Shown: positions 45,098 through 53,983, counted from the first letter of the stretch. The stretch: DNA of 64,000 nt from DASQPA01 sp963757335 (GCA_963757335.1 CAVWRJ010000009.1:62001-126000); one strand, 5' to 3'. Program-made: numbers and translations. The notes: generated by a model from the letters alone, not told the origin.

Positions 45098-45126
45098 TTG
45101 ACCTTTCGCGTCCGCTCACGCATAAT
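45098..45126 (+). promoter_or_regulatory. Sigma-70-type promoter of the transposase
   Basis: TTGACC (45098) and CATAAT (45121) are separated by 17 bp. The -10 box ends 7 nt before the ATG at 45134, so transcription would begin at or next to the start codon, giving a leaderless message. Another in-frame ATG at 45125 overlaps the -10 box and is therefore unlikely. Confidence 0.7.
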
Positions 45127-45133
45127 GTTCATT

Positions 45134-45982
45134 ATGGCAAACGTCCTCAGTAACGCCGACCGCACCTCCGTCATCGCCGCCCTGGTAGAGGGTTGCTCGA
45201 TTCGCGCCACGGCCCGCATGACTGGCACGGCCCGGAACACGGTAACCAAGCTCCTCCTCGACTTTGCCGAGGTGTGCGCTAAGGTGTCGGACGCGAAGCT
45301 GAGGAACCTACGCTGCCAGCGTTTGCAGATCGACGAAATTTGGGAGTTCTGCTACGCGAAAGCCAAGAACGTCCCCGCCGACAAGAAAGGCATCTTCGGC
45401 TTTGGCGATGTCTGGACCTGGGTGGCGATCGACGCTGAGACGAAGCTTGTGCCGTCCTGGCTCGTGGCGCCCCGCGACGCGGGCTCCGCTACCGAGCTGG
45501 TGCAGGACCTCGCCGACCGCCTCACCAGCCGGGTGCAGATCTCGACCGACGGGCTCAAGGCTTACGTAGGGGCCGTGGAAGACGCCTTCGGCGGGGATGT
45601 GGACTTCGCCCAACTCCACAAGATCTATGCGGCGGCACCGGGCGGTGAGGCGCGCTACAGCCCCGCGGAGTGCATCGGCTGTCAGAAGCACGCGGTCACC
45701 GGCAACCCCGACCCGAAGCACATCTCGACCTCCTACGTGGAGCGCCAGAACTTGACCATGCGCATGAGCATGCGCCGCTTCACCCGGTTGACGAACGGCC
45801 ATTCCAAGAAGGTAGAGAATCACGCGGCGGCGGTGACCGTCCACTTCACCTACTACAACTTCTGCCGGGCGCACATGTCGCTCGGCAAGGGAGTCACTCC
45901 GGCCATGGCGGCGGGAGTCGAGACCCGGAAGTGGGACATAGCCGACCTGGTCGCTCTCCTGCCCGACGCCAGCAGTAATTAA
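45134..45982 (+). CDS. IS1-like single-frame DDE transposase
   Basis: 282 aa. The N-terminus is an HTH (VIAALVEGCSIRATARMTG then TARNTVTKLL) in place of InsA. The catalytic core gives D67 (LQIDEIWEF), D139 (ISTDGLKAY) and E203 (YVERQNLTMRMSMRRFTRLT), matching InsB-like IS1 transposases, with the C-terminal YNFCRAHMSLG. Both halves are in one frame, as in the long IS1 variants, so no programmed frameshift is needed. Intact, with matching terminal repeats and target duplication, so the element is probably active or recently moved. Confidence 0.92.
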   Translation: MANVLSNADRTSVIAALVEGCSIRATARMTGTARNTVTKLLLDFAEVCAKVSDAKLRNLRCQRLQIDEIWEFCYAKAKNVPADKKGIFGFGDVWTWVAIDAETKLVPSWLVAPRDAGSATELVQDLADRLTSRVQISTDGLKAYVGAVEDAFGGDVDFAQLHKIYAAAPGGEARYSPAECIGCQKHAVTGNPDPKHISTSYVERQNLTMRMSMRRFTRLTNGHSKKVENHAAAVTVHFTYYNFCRAHMSLGKGVTPAMAAGVETRKWDIADLVALLPDASSN

Positions 45983-45986
45983 GCCG

Positions 45987-46007
45987 AGGTCAAAATGAGC
46001 CAGTACC
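45987..46007 (-). repeat. Right terminal inverted repeat of the transposon
   Basis: Exact complement of the left 21 bp, 4 bp after the transposase stop, followed by the second GGGAACTC. The following 46016-46217 up to the guaA stop shows no gene. Confidence 0.95.
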
Positions 46008-46217
46008 GGGAACTCGGTCGCGCGGCGGCTCGCCGTTTTCCCGGTCGCCCGCCCAGGGGGGAGGGAAGCTTCGGCGAGGACTCTTCTCAAGCCGGCTCTT
46101 TACGAGAGCGTTTGCTTGCGGAAGCTCTGCGGGACCAAGCGACGCGAAGCCTCTACCTATCATTCCAAGACTGACGAAGCACAGGCGGTAGCGCGAAAGG
46201 GTACTATGGCCCCGACT

Positions 46218-47856
46218 TCACTCCCACTCGATCGTCGCCGGCGGCTTGCTCGTCACGTCGTAGACCACCCGGTTCACCCCGCGGACCTCGTTGACGATCC
46301 GGTTCGCCACCCTCCCCAAGCAGCTCGTAGGGGAGGTGGCTCCAGTCGGCGGTCATGAAGTCCTGGGTCTCGACCGAGCGCAGGGCGACGACGCTCTCGT
46401 AGGTGCGGTAGTCGCCCATCACCCCGACGCTCTTGACCGGCAGGAGCACGGCGAAGGCCTGGCTCACCTTGTCGTACCAGCCGCTCTCTCTCAGCTCGTG
46501 GAGGAAGATGGCGTCGGCCTCCTGGAGGATCGCCACCCGCTCGGGCGTCACCTCGCCGAGGATGCGGACGGCTAAGCCCGGGCCGGGGAAGGGGTGGCGG
46601 CCGACGAGCGCTTCCGGCAGGCCCAGCTCGCGGCCGAGCTGGCGCACCTCGTCCTTGAACAGGAAGCGGAGCGGCTCGACCAAGTCAAAGCCCAGCTTCT
46701 CGGGGAGGCCGCCGACGTTGTGGTGGGTCTTGATCACCGCCGAGGGTCCCTTGACCGAGGTCGACTCGATGACGTCGGGGTAGAGCGTCCCCTGGGCGAG
46801 GAACTGGAAACCGCCCAACTCGGACTCCAGGCGCCGCGCCTCCTCGGCGAAGACCTCGATGAAGAGCCGGCCGATCGTCTTGCGCTTCTTCTCGGGGTCC
46901 TCGGTCCCCGCCAACTCTCCGAGGAAGCGCTCGGCGGCGTTCACCCGCAGGATGGGGATGCCGAGGCCGTCCTCCAGGCTGTGGACGACCTGCATCCCCT
47001 CGTCCTTGCGGAGCAGCCCGGTATCGACGAAGACCGCCGTCGACCGCTCGCCCACGGCGCGTTTCAGGAGCGCCGCGACGACCGAGGAGTCGACGCCGCC
47101 AGAGAGGGCGCAGAGCACCCGCCCCTCCCCCACCCGCTGGCGCACCGTGGCCATCGCCTCCTCGAGGTACGAGGCCATACCCCAGTCGCCCCGGGCGTGG
47201 CAGGCGCCATAGAGGAAGTTGTGCAGGATCTCGCTCCCGGCAACGGTGTGCGACACCTCGGGGTGGAACTGGATGGCGTAGAGGCCGCGCTCGGGGTCCT
47301 CGAAGGCGACGATGGGGGCGTTATCGGTGCCGGCGGTGGCCCGGCAGCCGGGCGGCGGCTGCCGCACCCGGTCGCCGTGGCTCATCCAGACGGTCTGCAC
47401 CGGCGCCAGGCCGGCGAAGATCGTCCCCGGATCGGTCACCCGGATCTCCGCCCGGCCGTACTCGCGGTGCGCGGAGCCCTCGACGCTCCCGCCCAGGAGA
47501 TGAGCGAGGAGCTGCATGCCGTAGCAGATGCCGAAGACCGGGATGCCGAGGGCGAAGAGCGCCGGGTCTGCATGGGGAGCGCCCGCCTCGTAGACGCTCT
47601 GCGGGCCGCCGGAGAGGATGAGCCCGATCGGCTGCCGGCGCCGGATCTCGTCGACGGAGAGATCGAACGGATGGACCTCGCAGTAGACCCGGTTCTCGCG
47701 CACCCGCCGGGCAATGAGCTGGGTGAACTGGCTGCCGAAATCGAGAACGAGGACGGTCTGGTGGCCCGCGGTCGGGGCCGGGGATCGGAGTCGGGGGTCG
47801 CCATTGCGGGATGGTACCTGTTCGCGACCGGTTGTGGAAGGAGGTCGACCCGCCAC
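46218..47856 (-). CDS. guaA: GMP synthase (glutamine-hydrolysing), with a frame break near the 3' end
   Basis: Makes GMP from XMP, ATP and glutamine. The glutaminase domain has VLDFGSQFTQLIARRVRE and the nucleophile in GICYGMQLL, then IQFHPEVSHT. The ATP-PPase domain has CALSGGVDSSVVAALL. The GMPS-C domain runs to WSHLPYELLG, then the frame departs from the family. Removing one C from CCCC at 46314-46317 restores RVANRIVNEVRGVNRVVYDV and TSKPPATIEWE, with the stop at 46218; uncorrected, the frame ends at 46204. The GTG start at 47856 and the first 30 residues are uncertain and might hide another shift. Confidence 0.92.
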
Positions 47857-47901
47857 TAGATATGGGGGATATCGGGGAATCGGGGATCGGAAGGATCGGG
47901 G

Positions 47902-48933
47902 CTACAGCTCGGTCTCGTCCTTGAGCTCCCGGGTCATCAGCTCCTCGACCGCCTGGCGCGGGTCCTTCCCCTCGTAGAGGATGGCCACCATCTGGCGGGT
48001 GATCGGCATGTCGACGCCGCGCTGGGCCGCGAGCTTCGCCACCGCGAGCGAGTTGCGGATGCCCTCGGCGACCATGGTGGTGCTGCCGGTGATCTCCTCC
48101 AGGCTCCTCCCCTGGGCGAGCTCCAGGCCCGTGCGGCGGTTACGCGAGAGGCCGCCGGTACAGGTGAGAACCAGATCGCCCAAGCCCGCCAGGCCCGCGA
48201 AGGTCCGCGCCTGGCCGCCGTAGGCGATCCCCAGGCGGGTGATCTCGTGGAGACCGCGGGTGATGAGGGCGGCGAGGGTGTTCTGCCCGAAGCCCAGCCC
48301 GAGCGCCGTGCCGGCGGCGATCGCGATGACGTTCTTGGCCGTGCCGCCGAGCTCCGCCCCGACCACGTCGTGCGAGGAGTAGAGGCGCATCAAGGGGGTG
48401 GCGAGCGACTCCCGGATGCCGGTCGCGTAGTCGCCGTCCTCCGAGGCGATGACCGCCGCGGTGGGGACGTTCCGCGCCACCTCGGCGGCGAAGCTGGGGC
48501 CGCAGAGAACGGCGAAGCGGACTTCGCGGTCGGCCGCGATCCCCTCCTCGAAGGTCACCTGGCTCATCCGCGCCAGGGTGTCGGCCTCGATCCCCTTGGT
48601 ACCGGAGACGAGTTGGACCGGCCGGTCGCCCGGATGAAGAGTGAGGAAATCGCGCAGCACCTTCCGGAAGCCGTGCGAGGGGACGACGAGGAGCACCAGC
48701 TCGCAGCCCAGGAGGTCCTCCATGTTCGAGGTCGGCAGCAGCCGGTCGGGGAGGGTGACCCCCGGCAGGTAGTCGGCGTTGAGGTGCTCGCCCACCATCC
48801 GCTCGGCGAGCTCGCGGTGCCGGGCCCACAGCACCACCTGGTGGCCGCCCACCGCCGCGAAATGGACGGCGAGCGCCGTCCCCCAGGAGCCGGCGCCGAG
48901 GACGCCGATCCGGCGCTGGATCTTATTCGGCAT
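47902..48933 (-). CDS. gpsA: Glycerol-3-phosphate dehydrogenase [NAD(P)+]
   Basis: 343 aa. Reduces dihydroxyacetone phosphate to sn-glycerol-3-phosphate for phospholipid synthesis. NAD-binding IGVLGAGSWGTALAVHFA at the N-terminus; VSGTKGIEADT; substrate region GGTAKNVIAIAAGTALGLGF; and LAGLGDLVLTCTGGLSRNRR. The ATG at 48933 gives the expected N-terminus. It directly follows plsY, which uses the product: a typical plsY-gpsA pair. Confidence 0.95.
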   Translation of the reverse strand: MPNKIQRRIGVLGAGSWGTALAVHFAAVGGHQVVLWARHRELAERMVGEHLNADYLPGVTLPDRLLPTSNMEDLLGCELVLLVVPSHGFRKVLRDFLTLHPGDRPVQLVSGTKGIEADTLARMSQVTFEEGIAADREVRFAVLCGPSFAAEVARNVPTAAVIASEDGDYATGIRESLATPLMRLYSSHDVVGAELGGTAKNVIAIAAGTALGLGFGQNTLAALITRGLHEITRLGIAYGGQARTFAGLAGLGDLVLTCTGGLSRNRRTGLELAQGRSLEEITGSTTMVAEGIRNSLAVAKLAAQRGVDMPITRQMVAILYEGKDPRQAVEELMTRELKDETEL

Positions 48934-49595
48934 GGGTAGGGCTCCCGGAAGCCGCCCGCTCAGTTCCCCGACTACCGAGCCGAGGCTCGGTGCCGGCGGC
49001 CAGGCGGCGGAGATTGGCAGGTGCTTGACGACGATGATGAGGCCGAGGGTGACCGCGGCGAGGAGCGTCCAGGCGCCGGCCTGTCCTGCGAAGTCTCCCA
49101 GCCCAGCCGCTGGCAGAGGAGGACCATCGCCGGGAAGGTCGCCCCGGCGACGACCGAGCCCAGCGACATGTAGCGCTTCCAGAGGACGACGAGGAAGAAG
49201 ACGAGAAGGGTGAGGGCGAGGGCGAGCGGCGCCAGGGCGCCCATGGCGCCCGCCGAGGTGGCGACCCCCTTGCCGCCGCGAAAGCCGAAGAAGACCGGGT
49301 AGACGTGCCCGAGGACGACCGCCACCGCCGCCGCGCCCACGATCGCCGGCGGCGCGGCGAACGCCCGCGCGGCAGAGATGGCGGCCACCCCCTTGCCCAC
49401 GTCGAGCAGGAGGACGGCGGCCCCCGCCCCCTTCCCGGCGGCGCGCAGGACGTTGGTCGCCCCGGCGTTGCCGCTCCCCACGGTCCGGATGTCGCGCCCC
49501 TTGAGGAGCCGGACGAGCAGGTAGCTCCAGGAGATCGAGCCCAGGAGGTAGGCGCCGGCCACCAGGGCGAGATCTAAGCCCGGGCTCGGTTTCAT
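48923..49595 (-). CDS. plsY: Glycerol-3-phosphate acyltransferase PlsY, with two frame breaks
   Basis: Inner-membrane enzyme acylating glycerol-3-phosphate with acyl-phosphate. It shows LLGSISWSYLLVRLLKGRDI, RTVGSGNAGATNVLRAAGK, and VLGHVYPVFFGFRGGKGVAT, the three conserved loops. After LLCQRLG the frame fails, and GDFAGQAGAWTLLAAVTLGL then IIVVKH continues one frame over (shift near 49100). A second shift near 49020 leads to ANLRRLAAGTEPRLG, the usual PlsY end. Both look like one missing base. Without correction the gene would stop at 48972 with an implausible Ser/Pro-rich tail. Confidence 0.85.
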
Positions 49596-50161
49596 GCCGC
49601 GGCTCCCGCCAGAGGGAAGGCGGCGGCCACCCGGTAGCGCGCCCCACCCGCCCCGAGCCGGCTCTCGAAGAGGGCGACGCGGGAGACCGGAAAGGGTGCT
49701 CCGACCGGACCGGCAAAGGCGGCGGTGAAGGTCTCGGTCGCCGGCCGCGGCCAGGGCTCTGGACAGCGGGCGAGGGTGATATGCGGGTTGTAGGGGCGCG
49801 ACTCGGGCAGGTAACCGACCGCCTGGACGGCGGCGGCGGAGACGTCCGCCTGGAGCGCCCCGAACTCGGGGCCAGCCTCGACGCCGATCCAGGCCACCCG
49901 AGCCGGCCGGCGCGGCGGGAAGGTGCCGCCACCGGCGAGCGCCAGGGGGAAGGGGGGGTAGGCGGAAACGGCCGTGGCGAGGGCGGTGCCCAGCGCCGGG
50001 AGGGCCGGCTCCTCGATGTTGCCTAAGAAGATCAGCGTGAGGTGGACGGCGTCGGGGTCGACCCAGCGGGCCGGGGGGAGGCAGTCGCGCACCGCCTGCA
50101 GCCGTCGGCGGGCGTCGGCGCGCGGCCCCTCGGGGACCTCGATGGCGACGAAGAGGCGCAC
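49592..50161 (-). CDS. thpR: RNA 2',3'-cyclic phosphodiesterase
   Basis: 189 aa 2H-phosphoesterase. The two catalytic motifs are VHLTLIFLG (HLTL) and NPHITLARC (HITL). It opens VRLFVAIEVPEG with a GTG start, the normal N-terminus, and its stop overlaps the plsY start (ATGA). Confidence 0.92.
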   Translation of the reverse strand: MRLFVAIEVPEGPRADARRRLQAVRDCLPPARWVDPDAVHLTLIFLGNIEEPALPALGTALATAVSAYPPFPLALAGGGTFPPRRPARVAWIGVEAGPEFGALQADVSAAAVQAVGYLPESRPYNPHITLARCPEPWPRPATETFTAAFAGPVGAPFPVSRVALFESRLGAGGARYRVAAAFPLAGAAA

Positions 50162-50183
50162 CGTTATCTCATCATCTCCATCA

Positions 50184-51509
50184 TTATCTCCAGAGGGATT
50201 CGACGGCTTTGTCGGCATTCCCGACACTGCCGGCATTCCCGGCACTCCCGGAAATACTGGAAGTACCGGAGACATCGAGGAGCAGTCGGCGGAGCATCTC
50301 CAGGGCGAGCTGGCTGGCGAACCAGCGCACCCGCTCGCGGTCCCCGGGGAAACGGTACCGGCGGTGCGCCACCTGGCCGCCCGGCCCCGCCACGGCGACG
50401 TGGACGGTGCCGACCGGCTTGGCCTCGCTGCCGCCCCCCGGCCCGGCCACCCCGGTGATCGCGGCGCCATAGTCGGTGTCGAGCGCCCGGCAGACCCCTT
50501 CCGCCATGGCCCGGGCCACCGGCTCGGAGACCGCGCCGTGCTCGGCGAGCATCGCAGCCGGCACGCCGAGGAGCCGGGTCTTCTCGGCGTCGGCATAGGT
50601 CACGACGCCGCCCAGGAAGTAGTCGCTGCTGCCGGAGATCCGGGTGAGCCGCTCGGCGAGGAGCCCGCCGGTGCACGACTCGGCGGTGGCGAGCGTGACG
50701 TTCGCCTGGCGCAGCAGATCGCCCACGACCTTCTCCAGGGTGTCCTCGGCATTCCGGGTGTAGACCGCGTCTCCGGCCAGCGAGGCGAGCCGCTCGGCCA
50801 TGGCGGCGAGCCGCGCCTCCCGCACCGCCGCCGTCCCGGCGGCGGTGGCGATCAGCTTGACCTCGCCGCCGCCCGCCAGGATGGTGATCGACTCCCGCCC
50901 GAACTCGGCGTAGGCGGGCGCGATCCGCTCCTCGACCTCCGACTCGGGGAGGCCGGCGATCTTGAGGGTCACCGACCCGCGGGCGATCCCTCCCGAGCGG
51001 TCGGCGAGCCAGGGCTCGAGCTGGTCGGCGATCATGCCCTCCAGCTCGTGCGGCACGCCGGGGAAGAGGAAGATCGTGCCCGCCTCGACGTCGATCCGCA
51101 GGCCGGGGGCGGTGCCGTGAGCGTTGGGGAGGACGACCGCGCCCTCGATCACCTCGGCCTGCCGGCGGTTGACCTCGGGCATGCGCCGGGCGAAGGAGCG
51201 GTAGCGCTCTTCGAGGGCGGAGAGAACCGCGGGATCGAGATGGAGGCCGCGCCCGAGGGCGGCGGCGACGGCCTGGCGGGTGACGTCGTCCGCCGTGGGA
51301 CCGAGCCCGCCGGTCACCAGGAGGAGGTCGACCCGGCCGAGAAGGGCGCCCACCTCCACCGCCAGCTCCTCCTCGGAGTCGCCGACCACCGCCTTCTTGC
51401 GCAGCTCGACCCCGTGCCGGTCGAGGGCCGCGGTCAGGCGGAGGGAATTGGTGTCCAGGCGCTCGGTGCCGAGGAGCTCCGAGCCGATGGCGAGGATGGC
51501 GGCGCGCAT
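50184..51509 (-). CDS. cinA: CinA-family protein (competence/damage-inducible; NMN deamidase-type C-terminus)
   Basis: 441 aa. The N-terminal MoaB/MogA-like domain has LAIGSELLGTERLDTNS and LVTGGLGPTADDVTRQAVA. The C-terminal CinA domain, the pyridine-nucleotide deamidase part, has TLATAESCTGGLLAERLT, GVVTYADAEKTRLLGV and GVAGPGGGSEAKPVGTV. About 28 extra residues at the end (SGSAGNAGSVGNADK) derive from a 9-bp-like repeat (CCGGCATTC and variants) near 50205-50280 and are not part of the family. The ATG at 51509 gives MRAAILAIGSE. Confidence 0.93.
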   Translation of the reverse strand: MRAAILAIGSELLGTERLDTNSLRLTAALDRHGVELRKKAVVGDSEEELAVEVGALLGRVDLLLVTGGLGPTADDVTRQAVAAALGRGLHLDPAVLSALEERYRSFARRMPEVNRRQAEVIEGAVVLPNAHGTAPGLRIDVEAGTIFLFPGVPHELEGMIADQLEPWLADRSGGIARGSVTLKIAGLPESEVEERIAPAYAEFGRESITILAGGGEVKLIATAAGTAAVREARLAAMAERLASLAGDAVYTRNAEDTLEKVVGDLLRQANVTLATAESCTGGLLAERLTRISGSSDYFLGGVVTYADAEKTRLLGVPAAMLAEHGAVSEPVARAMAEGVCRALDTDYGAAITGVAGPGGGSEAKPVGTVHVAVAGPGGQVAHRRYRFPGDRERVRWFASQLALEMLRRLLLDVSGTSSISGSAGNAGSVGNADKAVESLWR

Positions 51510-51571
51510 GGTGGGCGATGATAGCGCAGGGTGGGGTCCAGGTTTGAGCTCGCGGTCTCCCAGGCGAAGGC

Positions 51572-51597
51572 CGAGATCGCCCAACTCGGCGATCTCG
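51572..51597 (-). terminator. 10-bp stem-loop between udg and cinA
   Basis: CGAGATCGCC pairs with GGCGATCTCG across a 6-nt loop, between two minus-strand genes. It adjoins the dispersed repeat copy B and could end the coaBC-udg transcript. Confidence 0.5.
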
Positions 51598-51601
51598 CCG
51601 G

Positions 51602-51673
51602 GCCCCCCTCCCAGGGGAGGGGACCCACCCGCCCCAAGAGAGAGGACATCGGCAAATCTACCGCGACTGACCC
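51602..51673. repeat. Dispersed intergenic repeat, copy B
   Basis: Same order of blocks as copy A at 22892-22967, and like it directly 3' of a minus-strand gene; it touches the udg stop codon. Confidence 0.7.
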
Positions 51674-52368
51674 TACGCCCGTAGGCGATCCCTCACCTGC
51701 TGCAGGTCCTCCCAGGTCGGGCGCTTGAGATCCGGATCGCGGAGGAGCGCCGCGGGGTGGTAGGTCACCATGGTGGGGATCCCCTGGACCTCGTGCCAGC
51801 GGCCGCGGAGGCGACCGAGCGCCGTCGTGTTGCCGAGGAGAGTCTGGGCCGCGACCCGCCCCAGGGCGACCAGGATCCTGGGGGCCACGAGCTCGATCTG
51901 GGCCGTCAGGTAGCCGTTGCAGGCCGCCACCTCGTCCGGCTGCGGGTCGCGGTTCCCCGGCGGCCGGCACTTGACGATGTTGGCGATGTAGACCTCCTCG
52001 CGGGTCAGTTCCATGGCCTGGAGGATGCGGGTCAGCAGCTCGCCGGCGGCACCGACGAAGGGCAGCCCCTGGCGGTCCTCCTCGGCTCCCGGCGCCTCGC
52101 CGACGAGCATCAGCTCGGCCCGCGGATCACCGGCGCCGAAGACCACTTTATTGCGGCCCTGGGCGAGTTGGCAGCGGGTGCAGGTCGAGGCCTCGGCTGC
52201 AAGGTTGGCGAGTTGGGCCAGCTGAGCGGAGCGATCCTCCTTCCCCGGCCCGGCACCGGCACCGGCCGGCCCCAGCGGGGAACGCCGCACGTAGACGTCG
52301 CCGTAGCCGATGTCCTTCAAGTAGTCGAGGAGCGGCGCGATCTCGGGAGGAAAGGCGGTTCTGGCCAT
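51673..52368 (-). CDS. Family-4 (4Fe-4S) uracil-DNA glycosylase
   Basis: 231 aa. Removes uracil from DNA in base excision repair. Motif 1 is GEAPGAEEDRQGLPFVG, motif 2 TYHPAALLR. Fe-S ligands are the CTRC pair near residue 62, the cysteine in KCRPPGNRDP and one following near CNGYL. The ATG at 52368 gives MARTAFPPEI. Overlap with coaBC is avoided by 2 nt. The frame is open upstream only as a shadow of coaBC. Confidence 0.93.
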   Translation of the reverse strand: MARTAFPPEIAPLLDYLKDIGYGDVYVRRSPLGPAGAGAGPGKEDRSAQLAQLANLAAEASTCTRCQLAQGRNKVVFGAGDPRAELMLVGEAPGAEEDRQGLPFVGAAGELLTRILQAMELTREEVYIANIVKCRPPGNRDPQPDEVAACNGYLTAQIELVAPRILVALGRVAAQTLLGNTTALGRLRGRWHEVQGIPTMVTYHPAALLRDPDLKRPTWEDLQQVRDRLRA

Positions 52369-52370
52369 CG

Positions 52371-53639
52371 TCACGCTCCCCCATTCTGCGGCGCTCGCGG
52401 CGGCAGTTGGTCCGGCAGTTGGTCCAGGAAGAGATCGAGCAGGTCCGCCGCCAGCTCCGGCTTGGGCCGGCGCGACAGGAAGACGGGATCGCCCTCCGAC
52501 CGGTAGACGGTCACCTCGTTGGCCTCGCTCCCGAAGGCGATGTCCTGGCGCGAGACGTCGTTGGCGACCAGGAAGTCGACCCCCTTGCGGGCCAGCTTGG
52601 CGCGGGCATAGGTGTCTAAATCGGCGGTCTCGGCGGCGAAGCCCACCACCACCGCCCGGGGGGCAAGGGCACGGAGGCCGGCCAGGATGTCGGGGGTCGG
52701 TTCGAGCTCCAGGGTGGGCACTCCCCGCTCCTTCTTGAGCTTCTCCGGCGCCATGAGGCGGGGCCGGAAGTCGGCCACCGCCGCCGCCATGATCACGAGG
52801 TCGGCGGCCGGGGCGTTCTCGCCCACCGCGCGCTCCATCTCGGCCGCCGTGGTGACGTCGATTCGGACCAGTCGGCCGGCGCGGGCGAAGGGGCCGGGCG
52901 TGGGCAGGTCGACCGGCCCGGCGATCAGGGTGACCGCCGCCCCCCGCCGGGCCGCCTCGGCGGCGAGGGCGAAGCCCATCCGGCCGCTCGAACGGTTGCC
53001 GAGGAAGCGGACGGGGTCGATCGGCTCGTGGGTGGGGCCGGCGGTGACCAGAACGTGTCTGCCTTGAAGCGTTCCTACCGGCGGTCCCGCCTCTCCCCCA
53101 CTCCTGCCGGCGGCGAGCGCGTCGAGCACGGCGACGATCTCCTCCGGCTCGGCCATCCGCCCCATTCCCACCTCCCCCGAGGCGAGCGGTCCGGCGACCG
53201 GCCCCACCATCCTCACCCCGCGCCGGGCGAGGGCCGCGGCATGCCCCTGCACGGTCTCTTTCTCCCACATGACGGCGTGCATGGCCGGCGCGACGACGAC
53301 CGGGCCGGCGAAGGCGAGGGCGGTGGTGGTGAGGAAGTCGTCGGCGAGCCCCAGGGCGAGGCGGGCGAGAACGTTGGCGGTGGCCGGCGCAATGCAGAGA
53401 ACCTCGGCCCAGCGCGCCGCCGTGATGTGCGCCTCCTCCCCGCTCCCGGAGGCGGTCAGGTACTCCTCCTGGTAGACCGGCGCTCCGGAGAGGACCTCCA
53501 GGGTCAGGGGGGTGACGAAGGCCGCCGCGCTCCGGGTGAGAGCGCAGCGTACCTCGTGGCCATCGGTTTTGAGGCGCCGTACCAGCTCGGCCGACTTGAA
53601 GGCCGCAATGCCGCCGCTCACTCCCAGGAGGATGCGCAC
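52371..53639 (-). CDS. coaBC: Bifunctional phosphopantothenoylcysteine decarboxylase/synthase
   Basis: 422 aa coenzyme A enzyme. The CoaC half has the flavin-binding ILLGVSGGIAAFKSAELVRR, IAPATANVLARLALGLADD and VVAPAMHAVMW, with its catalytic histidine in EEAHITAARWAE. The CoaB half starts near residue 190 with VLVTAGPTHEPIDPVRFLGN, then RSSGRMGFALA, and has AAVADFRP and the KLKKE motif. Immediately upstream is rpoZ, the usual order. Confidence 0.95.
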   Translation of the reverse strand: MRILLGVSGGIAAFKSAELVRRLKTDGHEVRCALTRSAAAFVTPLTLEVLSGAPVYQEEYLTASGSGEEAHITAARWAEVLCIAPATANVLARLALGLADDFLTTTALAFAGPVVVAPAMHAVMWEKETVQGHAAALARRGVRMVGPVAGPLASGEVGMGRMAEPEEIVAVLDALAAGRSGGEAGPPVGTLQGRHVLVTAGPTHEPIDPVRFLGNRSSGRMGFALAAEAARRGAAVTLIAGPVDLPTPGPFARAGRLVRIDVTTAAEMERAVGENAPAADLVIMAAAVADFRPRLMAPEKLKKERGVPTLELEPTPDILAGLRALAPRAVVVGFAAETADLDTYARAKLARKGVDFLVANDVSRQDIAFGSEANEVTVYRSEGDPVFLSRRPKPELAADLLDLFLDQLPDQLPPRAPQNGGA

Positions 53640-53691
53640 CGCGGCTCCATTCGTCGGCGTCAGGGGAGAGAAGACCCGGGGAACCCCGAGC

Positions 53692-53934
53692 CTAGTGGAC
53701 CTCTTCGGGGTTTTCCGGCGCCTCGGCCGCGGGGGCGGGCTCCGGCTGGGGGGGCGGACCGTAGTCCCAGTCGATCAGGTTGGAATCGACCTCCTGCATG
53801 GCGACGCGGGTGGGCTTGCGCTTCCCCGCCTCGACCTTCGGCCGCGCGCCGCGCATGAGCTGCTCGGCCCGCTGGGCGGCCACCAGCACGAAGCGGAACT
53901 TGCTGTCGACCTTGCCGTCTGCTCTATCGTCCAT
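53692..53934 (-). CDS. rpoZ: RNA polymerase omega subunit
   Basis: 80 aa. SKFRFVLVAAQRAEQLMRGA then RPKVEAGKRKPTRVAMQEVD is the omega core; the tail is Pro/Ala/Glu-rich. AAGGAG lies 8 nt before the ATG at 53934. Position between gmk and coaBC is the standard arrangement and supports the call despite low complexity at the end. Confidence 0.92.
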   Translation of the reverse strand: MDDRADGKVDSKFRFVLVAAQRAEQLMRGARPKVEAGKRKPTRVAMQEVDSNLIDWDYGPPPQPEPAPAAEAPENPEEVH

Positions 53935-53983
53935 GGGAACGTTCTCCTTGGGCGGCACCCCGGGGGGGACGCCGCCTGAATCT

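Larger units (their letters stand above)
42545..46007. mobile_element. IS1-like transposon with passenger genes (3463 bp)
   Basis: It is bounded by perfect 21-bp inverted repeats beginning GGTACTGGCT and ending TTGACCT, and flanked on both sides by the direct repeat GGGAACTC (42537-42544 and 46008-46015), an 8-bp target duplication. A single-frame IS1-type transposase lies at the right end, 4 bp from the inverted repeat. IS1 family elements start with GG and make 8-9 bp duplications. Ordinary IS1 elements are under about 1.5 kb, so the additional 2.4 kb is cargo: five plus-strand genes of unknown role and a tRNA-like segment. The cargo looks less GC-rich than the flanks. Confidence 0.93.

Noticed and set aside
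44763..45119. Minus-strand ORF containing MVEVERIELSPSGSRG
   Set aside because: This is the antisense translation of the T-arm and acceptor end of the tRNA-like segment, a well-known spurious product.
46204..49595. Calling guaA and plsY pseudogenes
   Set aside because: Single-base corrections restore complete family C-termini; both are housekeeping genes, so sequence error is more likely.
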